From Anthostomella pinea (taxonomy: Eukaryota > Ascomycota > Sordariomycetes > Xylariales > Xylariaceae), in NCBI GenBank assembly GCA_963556695.1, contig CAUWAG010000012.1:1550001-1614000 (forward strand): 64,000 bases of DNA, written 5' to 3'. Shown in pieces: positions 23,071 to 34,570 of the stretch. Position 1 is the first letter of the stretch. Each line of letters starts with the position of its first letter. A model generated the notes under the pieces. The model worked only from the letters and a program-made list of their open reading frames with translations, was not told the origin of the DNA and made no database searches. The position numbers and the translations under genes are program-made.

Positions 23071-26035
23071 ATAACGATACATAGCTATATTTACCTAGTT
23101 AATTTACTAAGTGGTTAAATTACGTATAAGTTGAAGAAAGAATTGAACTATATGTACAACTATTACTTAACTATTTATACTACTTAGCCCTTTGTTAACC
23201 TTATCACTTTGAGAATATAACATGGAATTTTACTTTAACGTTATAAGTACAATAATAATAATAACATCCTTTATTTATGTAAATTTACTATCGTTTAATA
23301 TTATGTAGGGCTTTTTTAATTGTTAATTCGGTTTACAAACTATTATCATTTATTATAATTATAGCTAAGCCCTTTTTTACGCCGGGTAACTATGTTGTTT
23401 TTTACCTTTCTAAGGTTCGATAACCTTTTTATCTTTTATATACGTATATACTAATGTCCAATTTATTACTTCATTACTTTATTACTTTCGTTATATTACC
23501 TACTTTTGTTAAACTCGTTATAACGGTAACACTTTTTTTCTCGCTTCGGTCGTCTAAAAAAAGCGTACTAGTCTTTCTTTTTATCACGGTTGTTAACGTT
23601 GAAATCAAACTTGTATCGATATTTATTAGTTTAACAAACTATTTATTTTTATACTTTTTCAACAGAGCAATAAATATATTAAATAAGAAACCAAGCTTTA
23701 CAAATTATTTTTAACATTTGATTTTAATAAGGCGCATTCATTTAACAAGATTTTCAAGGGTTTTCGTTTATAAATCTTACTAATTAAAAAAAGCTATCGT
23801 CCTATTAATATTTCGCGTAATAAAAAGCCACCGAAAAATTTATATTAAAAATATCTAGGCGTAATTTATTAAAACAATACCTTTGCTTAATTATTTAAGT
23901 AACCGTTTATAAAAGGGCGGAAGCGTTAGTTAATCTACTTATTTATAATTATAACATTGTTAATCATTTATCTATACCTCGTAAATAAAATCTTTAACAT
24001 TACGTTATAAAATTTAAAAGGTTTATTGATGAGAATCATGATATAAAAGGTTTTGAGTATGTATTAAGGTTTAAATTAATGAAATATTAGATATAAGCTG
24101 TTATATAATATCTAAATAGCAATTTTAACTTGAATCGTATTAAAACATACCGTGGACTACGAATTTTTTAAACCGGTCAATTGTAATAAACTAGTTATTA
24201 TAATCGCTTTTGTTTTTCATTATATTTTAAAAGTCGACAATAATGTCTTTTCAAATCTTTTCCACAGTCGGAAAGAAAGGTAATAATAACCTCAAAGTCT
24301 TATTACGAAGATTTTTTATCAGCGTGCAATTATGATTATTAGCGTACTAATTGACGGAATTATTAAAATGTAGTTATTAATAGCTATTAGCCATTGACCA
24401 GCAAGTTTTATTTCGTTTTAAATACGTTATTATTAAGCGTCTATACATTTTAATAATAATACGTATATGAAAATTGTACACGTGAGGTACAATATGGCGA
24501 TCGTAATAAAATATGAAACCACTTGCTATGATTCAATTACGAATTAACTCGTTATTTGCTTTTTATCAAACGAATCTACTTACTTATTTGTAATAGTTCG
24601 TCTATTAATACGAATTTTGAAATTTTGAAATTTTGAAAAGGTTACTAATGTTTGGAACAAAAATCTTGACTATTGCCATAAAGTCGGTATAGTTATAATT
24701 CATAGCCTTAATTAAATATATATATTCGAAAAAATTACTTTCAAAAACGGTATTATTCGTTAATCATTTCGTTATTACTTCAATGTTTTGATATCGCTTT
24801 TTTGTTTAAATAGCGCATTATGTAAGTCTTGTTGCAATTTAGATCGATATATAATCAAAAAGGTATATTGAGCAATTAACTTTTACTAATTGAATTAATA
24901 TAGATTAAATGAGCATTTTGTAATAAAAAATTTCAAAGCCGAATAATTTATAATGATTATAAAAAGGCGGTTAGTTTATAGTCAAATTAATTTAAACTTT
25001 TAGATTAGGGAAGTTTCAGCAGTTATAAGTAATTCTTCATTGTATATATTATAATTAAACTTAGCTCTTGATATTATTATTTTGAAAAGCTACCGGATGA
25101 TATAGTTTATTAAAACAATACCGGTTATAATATAACACCGGTAATAATACTATTAAAAGCGGCGGTTTTATTCAACGTTGTATAAATAAACGAAAGATAT
25201 TTTAGCACTAATTTCGTTATTAAAGTTTATTAAAATTAGCTTGATACTTTATTATTTACGAGAAGTTATATATATTCGTTAAAAAAGTGGTTTTTTGTTT
25301 GTAATTCTCTTTAAATTTGCGATGAATGGTTTAAAATTTATAACACGAATAAACCCTGTTCAAAATACTCTACCGTCTTTTTGTAATTATTTTTATCAAC
25401 GTACAATTTGGATTTTATTAAAATCGATTATAATAAAGGTCAAAAACGTCGTTTAAATAACGTATAAATTAGATTCATTAGAATTAGCTTAAAGATCAAC
25501 TTTGTAAAAATAAGCAAATATTCTACAAACATATCCTTGTAATCATTTTTACTAGTTCAAAAATTAAAAACATATAAATATATATAGTGTAAATCTTATC
25601 GTAATATCTATAAAAGGTATTATTAGTATACCATTAAAAAGCGAACGGTTTGTTAACAAACTTAAAAGCAAGAACTGATAATAACATATACCGTACAGGG
25701 TTTAAAGCGTAATAATATTTTTGTCTCTGTTCATAATATAAATGTTTTAAAAAGCTTAGCGGATATTGATGTTCGTAAAAACCCTTCATTTAAATCAAAG
25801 AAAAAGGTCCTTTTCATATTAAAAGCAAATAGCGTTTTTGAAACATAATCGCGTTTAACTTATAATAACATATATAAAAGTAAAATAATTCGTAAACTTT
25901 TTAAACAAAGAAAATAAAACCTGATTAAAAAGCAAAGTAAAGGGTTAATAAATCTATGTTTTAATTTGTTAACAATATATTCTTAAGAACTTTTATTACC
26001 TTTAGAAACAACTCATAAATTAATAAATTGCCTTA

Positions 26036-26096
26036 ACATAGCTGACAAGCGAGTTGACATTACAAGCGAGTTGGCACTCGTCATGAACTCTCCAAC
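26036..26096. repeat. Terminal inverted repeat of pogo copy B, left
   Basis: Starts ACATAGCTGACAAGCGAG. It pairs with 27835-27895 and differs at position 3 and in the ctc/ttt region near its inner end. The internal 12-bp duplication is a likely transposase binding site by analogy with subterminal repeats in this superfamily. Confidence 0.9.
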
Positions 26097-26141
26097 TGCC
26101 ATGTCAAATAACTTCACCACAACGCATTCAATTCAATTCAA

Positions 26142-27797
26142 TCAATCAGATTCCTCTTTCTCAGAGGTTTCTATCTCTATTATACAAGTTCGCGCATTAT
26201 GACCAGTATTGTCGCAAACGCCACACCGTCGCTCACGCGCTGCCGTCCTCTTTGGACGACGATTACTTTCATCCATTTCCTGTCTTGTTAGCTCAATACC
26301 ATCCTTTATAACCTGAAGACCTACTGGATCTTTAACAGAAAGTACTCCTCCTTTTACTAGACATTTGTTTTTTGTTCTCTGGCGTTTACTTAGTAAGTAA
26401 TTGGCCTCTTCTAGTTCACGGACCCGGGAATCAACCAAAGCGACCTTATGCATAAGACCGTATGTAGCCTTTGAAAACGAGCTCAACGCATCAATTATTA
26501 ATGTAGGTGAGCTTCCCTGGTGGTTTCTGACTCAGTTTCGGATATAAACCGATTGGTTTACCGCTTCGTTAATGGTGATAGGCGTCTTCGAAGTCCAAGT
26601 AGTGGGTGGCAGATTGGGGTCTGGCGACGGTGTTCGTATGACAGCGACAGCATCCAGCTTTGAAATGACACTTTCTGGGTCAAAAGGAACAAGCCCAGTG
26701 GCACTGAAACCTGCTCGAATGTTTCCTGGCGTCATAACAGCGTTGTGTGCTTCATAAAACGCTGCAAGGAAGTCCTCCTTTGAAACGTGGGTTATATGAC
26801 GCCGGATGAGATCCTCAATCATACGACCGTAAGCTCGTTTGAGCGGGCTAAAACAGCCGACATCTAGAGGCTGGAGCCTGTGTGACGAGTGGGCAGGCAT
26901 ACAAAGGGTGATAATGCCATTGTTCTGACAATAATCCTCAAAGACCTGGGAATGGTGGCTTTCGTCACCATCTAGGATGAGGAGGCGTTTACCGGCAGTC
27001 ATACGCGGTCTGGTATACTTGTCGAAATGCTGAATCCATTCCAAACCAATCTCATTCGTGGTCCACCCGTTGTCGGACACGGCCACCTTCCAATTGCGTG
27101 GTAATATTGTGTCGCGATACCATGACGCGAGGTGGGTTTTGCCCTGTAGAATGATGAACGGCGGGACCACCCAACCATCAGCATTAACAGCAGAGATTGC
27201 TGTAGACCATTCCCTGTTGCCTTGCTGAGCTTGTCTAGGCCTGTCACGTCTTTCGGCGCTTGTAACGACCATGTCGGACCCAATAATGCCCATCATAAAC
27301 CCAGTCTCGTCGAAGTTGTAAGTATCCGCGTCTTGGATACCATGTTTCGCAACTGCTGCTACAACTTGGCAAAACCACGCGCGATACGCGTCTGGATCCT
27401 TGTTCAAGACCCTCTGGTAGTCTATCTTCCGATAAAAACGCATCCGGAGGCCTGGTGTACGTTTGATGAAGTTCCGCGTCCAGTTCTTTCCAACGCATCC
27501 AGCCCTACGCGTCGCCAACAATTGATTCGCTATATCTTCAACATAACTGTACCGGGGCGGAAATGCTCGCGCATCCAGGTCAAGAATGAAGGAACAAATG
27601 GCATTCTCTTCAGAAACCATAAGTTTCAAAGTATTGGGCATGCTGTCGCGTCGTGATGGCATTCCTTTGACTCTATTGCTCAAAGTGGAACGAGGGACAT
27701 TGAAGAGTTTCGCAAGCTGAAATATAGGAATATGAGGGTCACGTCGTTTAGCTTGAACAGCTAGCTGCAAGTCTGATTCATTATAACGCGGTGCCAT
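26142..27797 (-). pseudogene. Fot1/pogo transposase, one in-frame nonsense codon
   Basis: A transposase of the Tc1/mariner superfamily, pogo/Fot1 branch (DDE_1 catalytic domain), which cuts and pastes the element at TA sites in the nucleus. From the start MAPRYNESDLQ at 27797 it has a psq-like helix-turn-helix (residues about 5-55), a CENP-B-type DNA-binding domain (about 60-135), and then a catalytic domain. The catalytic Asp residues are in NFDETGF, LILDGDESHHS and LQPLDVGCF, with 35 residues between the last two. The frame reaches VYIRN, then TGA at 26534-26532. It continues in the same frame to 26142 as VRNHQGSSP, a coiled-coil-like segment and a CGVCDNTGHNARTC knuckle. One C-to-T change would explain the stop. 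The truncated product keeps all catalytic residues. The 26-kb locus reads GDES where the 38-kb copy has GHKS. Confidence 0.92.
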
Positions 27798-27834
27798 TGT
27801 TGTTGGTGGAGATATGATGGTTTGAATCGTATTG

Positions 27835-27895
27835 GTTGGAAAGTTCATGACGAGTGCCAACTCGCTTGTAATGTCAACTCGCTTGTCAGCTACGT
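27835..27895. repeat. Terminal inverted repeat of pogo copy B, right
   Basis: Reverse complement of 26036-26096 with two mismatches; TA follows at 27896-27897. Confidence 0.9.
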
Positions 27896-27897
27896 TA

Positions 27898-28337
27898 TTT
27901 TGAAACATTTGATATTAAATTAAAAATAAGATTGACGCTAGGGCACTAAAGTGAAAGATTTAAGTTCATTAGATTAAACTTTGTTAAAAATCTTGATAAT
28001 ATTATTTCGAAAGGAGTCTGAGCCTACCGTTAGAAATCGTCGTTGCTATCAGGCTTTTTTATAAGCTTTAATACAATGGATTTTCAGAATAATAATAATA
28101 ATAATATATTTAATGCCTATTTTTATTTCAATACAGGAAAAATATACCGACTTTATCATGAATACTTTAAAAAAGAGGTAGCGGTACTACCCCATAGCGT
28201 CGCGCCTTATTACGTATAGCTTTGTAATTGTTATATTACACTTGTATCAATATAAAAGGTTAAAGACGAGTCCGGACTAATGTGTAAAGCTCTATAAGTA
28301 AAAAGTACTAGAATTTGTTGTTGTATAATTCAAAAAC
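27898..28337. other. AT-rich spacer
   Basis: RIP-like DNA between pogo copy B and a solo LTR; no gene or repeat recognised. Confidence 0.6.
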
Positions 28338-28539
28338 TGTTGGAACAGGCTTGAACGATCGATCGTCATACTCGAGTATGGGGTCAAGGTCATGATGTTG
28401 CTGATGGTTGGATTGGGAAGTCTAGCTGGACCTGCAGGTCTGGCTAAGTGACCTCACAATCCGGTATCTAATCTCTTATCTAATCATACACGTGGGTTCT
28501 GTATGGATGGTTTGACTGTGGAACCACATGGATCCAACA
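28338..28539. mobile_element. Solo LTR, 202 bp
   Basis: It has perfect 7-bp inverted ends (TGTTGGA and TCCAACA) and a 5-bp duplication aaaac on both sides (28333-28337, 28540-28544). It is homologous in inverted orientation to 47725-47926, and both are 202 bp. Its composition is normal inside AT-rich DNA. No internal element sequence adjoins it, so it is a solo LTR left by recombination. The TGTTGG/CCAACA ends fit Copia-type LTRs. Confidence 0.92.
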
Positions 28540-28544
28540 AAAAC

Positions 28545-31449
28545 TAAGGTTTTCATTTATTTGGTTAATATTTAATAAGATTTATATTCGGTAATAACGT
28601 TGTAATTTGAAACTAATAACTAAAGCTTTAAACAAGGGTAGTTCCTTATCACCGAATTGATTTTATTAATATCGTAATTGTCTACGATTAAAATGCTATT
28701 TTAACTTACTTAAATCATATTAGCGTTCTTTATTCATTTTCATCTTATTATGTCGGAAACCGTCTTAATCGATTATGAAAATTTTAAGTCGGGTTTTAAT
28801 TGTAATTATAGCAATTTTGTGCAAAGATTAATAGTTAAAAGGCTATTTAAAACAAGAGAGTAAGCGGCTATCATAAAAATAAATAAAGCTTTATGTTTAC
28901 CAAAAGGATATTACCAACAATCATATCGTAGTCTATATTGTATACTAATAATAAATCGTCGTATACTATTCTTCTTTAAATATAAAAATAAGTCCGGAAA
29001 GTTAGGTGGATCATTTGCGTAAAATTACTAATATATTTAAAGATTAAAACGAAACGAAATTCATAGATTTCTTCGGCTTAAAAGTCTTTAAAATTCCGTT
29101 GAGCGAACTATAACTTTATTAAAATATAAACACCCGCATTTACATTAACGAAGTATTAAGCTGACCAACTTATTTCTTTATTAATTACTATATATTTATG
29201 TAATAATAGCTCGTTTTTAAACACTTGCGCAGAAGAATTAACAGGTAGATTCATGTAAATATCCAAATTTAACGGTAAAAGTATTGTTTCAAAGTTAACT
29301 TTTAAATAACTCTATTATAACGAAAATAATAGCAGTAAAGCTTCCGGTAGTATTATTAAATAATTTTGCTAAAAAGCGGTAATTGAAATATTATTCAACC
29401 TTTTGAAGTCGTTTTCTACGGAATAACTACTATTATAATAATTATGTTGGTAATTAATAAAATGCTAGCTTCTTACGGTTAAAGTTTTGATTTCTTTCAG
29501 TTAAGGCTCTGCGTATATCTTTTGTTTACTGAACGCAGTATTAAATATTTAAGAACTATAATAATTAAACAATATTAGAAAGGGAATGTGAAAAAGAAAT
29601 CTTTTAATGGCAAGGTTTAATCAGAAAAAGCGAAGTTCGTATTGCTACTAATATTACTAATATTTCTAAACGTATTAAGCTTTTTAAAAAAGTTTTAATA
29701 TATTGAGTTTTAACTTTTATCTTTAAACGATTATATAATTCTACCGCTAAAGTCGATCGTGTTAGGTTACATATTTATAGAACCCTTTAAAATCAACCTT
29801 TTCGTTGTCGTGTTTACCGAAGCAAATAATATTTAACGGTTTAAAAGTCGCTTGAAAACACCTTTTTTACGCTGTTCTTTCTACCTTATCCCGGCTAAGT
29901 TATTAAGTATTATAAGCTTATTAAGCACCTTTTTTCTCGCTGTTAAGCTTATAATTAATATTTCATTTATAAAAAAAGGTTTAAGACTTCGTCGGAAGTT
30001 GAGTTAATAACCTTATTAATAACTTTGTTAGTTTTAAAACAGATTATTTATTATTATGACGTAAAATTTGAAGCTTAATAAAAATATAAATTTTTAATCA
30101 CTTTCGTTCGGGACACAATTAACATTATTCCTTAATTTATTAATTAATAAAAAATATTATTAGTTAAATTTGACCGTAAGGGTTTTATCGTTAAGAAAAG
30201 GATTATCAATATAAATAAGTAAGTCGTTTTGTTAAAAAGTATATCAAAATCTTATATTTAAGAAAGTCGATATAAATGTAGACTTTTTGGTAGTTAAACC
30301 AATAACTTTGTTTTTAAATATTTAAATTATTTCGCTTTTCCTCTAATTATGTTAAGCTATCGAACATTAGTTTTTATAGTGATATTAGCGGAATATATCT
30401 CATTTTTAACGATAAGCGCCGTTAAACAAAGAGTACTTTTATCAATAACTTAAGGAATTAAAATAATGTTTGTTCAGCTCATTTCGTAAGCTCTTATTTA
30501 ATTTCCTTTAATTTATAAAAAACCGACTACATATACGTAATCTATAATTAAAACAATATTCGAAATGGTTAAAGTTATCTAAGCTTTTTAATAAATCTTC
30601 GTTGACTGTTTTGATAAAGGAACGCTGCTTTACATCCAAAATAAGGCTTCAATTGTTTTATTAATAATTCTTAAAGTTAGAAATATTATAATGAAGTTAA
30701 AAAGCGTTAAGTTTTTTTTTTCACTTTAACAAGTAAAGAAAATAAAGGGAACAATAGGTTTTTTTTAAATGAAAATCTTCGCATATTTTCGACTTAATTT
30801 ACGTGAAATGATAACGACAAGATTAAACATATTTGTTAAAGCCTAGTTCAAAAACACGTTATAGCTAAAAATGCGTTGTTTATTATCGGAAAATAAGTTT
30901 TTAACAATTAAACCCGCTCTATAATCTTTTTAAATTGTTTTACGCATCAATAAAAGTAGTTCCTATTTGCAAGTTATACTTATAACTTAGCCGCTTTTGA
31001 AAAGAAGCGGTTTTTCAAGTATGTACTATTTTTAATATTAGTAACGTTTTAAATCGAATATCTCGTATTAGGTTTGTTATAAGACACGTTTTATAAATCG
31101 CGTCGTATTATATCAGATATCGGTTCAATCTATTTATTTTGTTAGAAATTTAAGAACCTTTTAAACGGGAAATATTGAATTTTTTTTATAACGTCTCGTA
31201 TTTATAGTAGGGACGTGAAACCCTTATATTAATTATACATATATAACGATCCTTTATTAAGAAAGAAGAAAATCAGGTATTGGAGCTAAATCTAGTAAGG
31301 AAATAAATATATGCACCCGCTTCATAATTTAGGTCTTTAAGAGTTCCGGAATAACTCATCGTTCGTATTATTACGTGTTAAATACGTAATAGTAGAGTAT
31401 GAAATCACCACTATTCTTACTTTTGTTCCTATTCTTAAACTAATTTATA
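28545..31449. other. AT-rich, gene-less stretch
   Basis: RIP-like DNA with no open frame worth calling. Its right part may extend the long repeat that starts near 31450, but I could not align it. Confidence 0.6.
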
Positions 31450-34400
31450 CCTAGTAATGTATTGGTCATTAATTATTAAATGCTCAAAAACATCCTTCAA
31501 AACGATTAAAACCCGTTTTAAGTCAATTTAATTCGGATATATAAGGACAATTCGATAATAACAGTCATCTTATATGGTTTGCAATTTCGAGGTGTTTATT
31601 TCGTTTATCGTTTTTATAAGACTAATTCTATTTTTTGGTAATTTCGATTTAAATTTAAATTACCGATCAAACTGATTCAAACAATCAATTATTCGACATA
31701 TTAAAGTTCATATTTACGATGAATTTTGATAACCATAAAAAAATTATTTAAACCTTGGTTTAAATAACATTATAAGGTACGTTTTTCTTTTCTAATTGGT
31801 TTATTATATAAACGTTTTTTTATTTTGTTACATAGTACGGGTGATAACACGTTAGATAACGATAGTTACGTTAGCGATTCGAAAGAGAATATAAAGAAAC
31901 CATTAATACTAAATGTTCGAACGATATTCGTTATATAGCGTATATATTGTAAGGGGGAAAGGATTTATGATTATATTTATACTTCTATGAAAAATATTCA
32001 TAATAACGGTTTTTAACGGATGATTTAAGGACGGAACGAATTAAGTTATTCTTTTTTTAAATGCTTTTTTTTAATCAAGGATATTAATTGAAAGTATTTA
32101 AATATTTGTCGAATAGCTTATATAGTTAGATATATACTTACTATTCGGGGAATTTACCTCCAAAGTATTAATATTCTGACAAACGCCGGTATTTTACTAT
32201 TAAATTATAATAATAGACGAATTCCCATTAGCACGATATTCCAAAAAAAGAAACTATTACATAAGAACTAATTGCTCTTTGAATTCAAAGGTTTATTAAA
32301 ATTCGACCGATAATATAATTAAGACTGTTGTAAAGTAAAATAAAAGCTATTAACGTACGTTTATCGAAAGACTAACAATCCTATGCTTAAAAAGATTTTT
32401 GTCATCGAAATCAACTAATGTGTTTTAGAACAATTAAACCGAATATTTCCGATTTTCGTTAAACGTATCGACTTGATTACAAGCCGAATCTTATATTCGA
32501 ACACTTCGAGCTTTATAATTTATTTGATAAGTAGGAAAACTTCTAAATTGATAAATTAGAAACTCTCGGCATTTAATTTACCAAAAAAATCGAATTAGTA
32601 AATCAAAATACTTACTATTTACATATTTACATATTTAGTTAACAACTAGTTATTTGAAAACGTCCTATGTGAGAAACTTTAGTTATAAATAGATAAGCTA
32701 ATAAGAAACGTTTAAAAAGGTTTTTTTCTTCGTAAATTAACGCCCGAAAATATTTTTAAATATAAGTAATAATGGTATGTTATTTCGTTAATATTAAGCC
32801 CTACATAGGTAACAAGGCAATTTAAACAAAAAAAAAGATGTTATTAACGAGAATACAATCAAGAACGGTATTGAAAAATATTTAAACTAAATGCAGTATA
32901 TAATTTATTTATTCATACTATTAAATTATAAAGATAGTGAAATTATCAAGATTAAAATTGAGAAGAAAAAACGGAAGTCTCGATATTATTACTAACTACC
33001 TAGTAAACGAATTAAACAACGATTTATCGAATAATATTAATGATAATATTAACAACAAGACATATTTAAATAACGCATGGAAAAGAAACCCTTAATTGAA
33101 CTTTTTTTTATACCTTAGATGTGCAATTCTTTCCCTTTTATTTACGTCATACTTCAATTAGTTAATGCTGTTACTAGAATACGGCTTTATGATACTAAAA
33201 AATTAAGAACAACCGTTTTCTAAATTTAAAATATAATAGCACGACATTATTTAACTATTCCGGCTATATTAGCTTCGACGGAACAAATTGTTTTTCTTTT
33301 CAAGTAACATTATTAAAAAAAATAAAAATTTTTCCAGGTAGTATTAAAATGTCAATTATCAAAAGGCTAGCAATTAAAAGATGTAGAAGGTTTATAAAAG
33401 CAATGTTTTGATAATCTTGAAGCAATACATATAAATAATATAAATGTTAAGAAATAGACTTTGTTCAATGACCGTTAAAAGTGATTAAAAGGAGTGGTTG
33501 AAAGGGATTATTACGAAAGGTTATTAAGAAGAGCTATTCGTTGGTAGCAGAATATAGAATAAGTCCGGAAAAAAAGGTTTGAAATTAAAAACTGCTTTTT
33601 AAATATTAACTTTTAAATTGAAAAGTTTTTGAGAGAATGATTAATAAATATTGATAATAATGTTCACTAAGCATAAAACAAAAGTTTTTTAGCTACGAAA
33701 ATCCTGATTTTAAACAATTAAACCTGGCGTGAAATGGCTTATGATCTTTAAATTTGTAAAAAATGTCGAATCAAACTTCTAAAACTTGTAAGGGTTTTAA
33801 ACCTTTTTAAATATTCAATCATGATACTAATATTATATTAAGCTTATACTTAGTAATCATTTGTAATAAAGTTTATTAAGCAGGAAAAACCTGCTTTACT
33901 ATAGTTCAACCCAGCTCAAAATAGGTTATTTATTTTAAATTTTCAAAAGCGTTTAATTAGACTTTCAAATTTCAACTATTCCAAAGGTTATTTTTTAAGT
34001 TTAATCTTAAGCCTAATATTAGTTTAAGACCAAAATAGTAAATTTCTACAACAAGGTTCGTTGAGCACAAGAAACCCGACCTTTACGAGTAACACTAGCT
34101 GTTAATGACTTCTTCTTTTTAAGATTGTTTAAAACGTCGAACCAAGGTCTTAAAGGTAGAAGTCTTTTAATACGCATTATATTGTATGATATTAAATATA
34201 ATATTAAATTTCCCATCAAACTTAATATTTATGTATAATACTGTATATTGAGAAACAACTTTTACAATTTAATTTCAACAGTCAATTAAGTAAAAATAAC
34301 TATCAAAAATTTTAAAAAGCATAAAGAATTTCGATAGAATATCATGGAGTTTGTGATTGCTTATATGTATTAACTTGGAGGGTTATTTTAGTTTGTGGTC

Positions 34401-34570
34401 AGTTAGAAGCGCAACTAAAACTATAATCATTAAGTAAAAGGTAACTGAAACTACATTAAATAGCTAGTAACTATAAAGGTAACAACAGCTGACTATAGAC
34501 TGTGAACACTACGTTAGGTTTGATTATATAACGTTAATCAAAATCAACTCTTTTAATATTATTACTATTA
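31450..34570 (+). repeat. Long dispersed repeat family 1, copy 1
   Basis: Diverged but collinear homologue of 40670-44050 and 47060-50280. Shared landmarks in order: aaaaacatcc, a taccgatcaa..ttcaaacaatcaa block, gaaatcaa..aattaaaccgaa, a cgacattatttaactattcc block, the subrepeat motif cctgattttaa..ttaaac, and agtaactataaaggtaacaa near the end. Tandem subrepeats of about 190 bp occupy about 33660-34150. It is RIP-like and no coding capacity survives; the element class is unknown. Confidence 0.6.

Larger units (their letters stand above)
19931..26035. other. AT-rich, gene-less stretch
   Basis: RIP-like, stop-dense DNA. The longest open frame (23454-23714, 86 codons) is a hydrophobic string typical of AT-rich noise and is not called. 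It contains a 12-bp tandem repeat (20230-20294) and a copy of dispersed repeat family 2 (22390-23070), and ends at the TA preceding pogo copy B. Confidence 0.7.
26036..27895 (-). mobile_element. Fot1/pogo-type DNA transposon, copy B, nearly intact
   Basis: An 1860-bp element flanked by TA (26034-26035, 27896-27897). Its terminal inverted repeats are 61 bp with two mismatches, and each contains two copies of ACAAGCGAGTTG 17 bp apart. Composition is normal against a very AT-rich background, so this copy is the youngest or has escaped RIP. It carries one transposase gene with a single nonsense codon. Confidence 0.95.

Noticed and set aside
23454..23714. 86-codon hydrophobic frame as a small membrane protein
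   Set aside because: Phe/Ile/Leu-rich frames are common by chance in AT-rich DNA; no codon bias, promoter or homology seen.
26572..27656. Plus-strand open frames across the pogo element
   Set aside because: Antisense shadows of the transposase frame.
33660..34150. CRISPR-like array because of regularly spaced similar motifs
   Set aside because: Units are about 190 bp and diverged along their whole length; the organism is a eukaryote.
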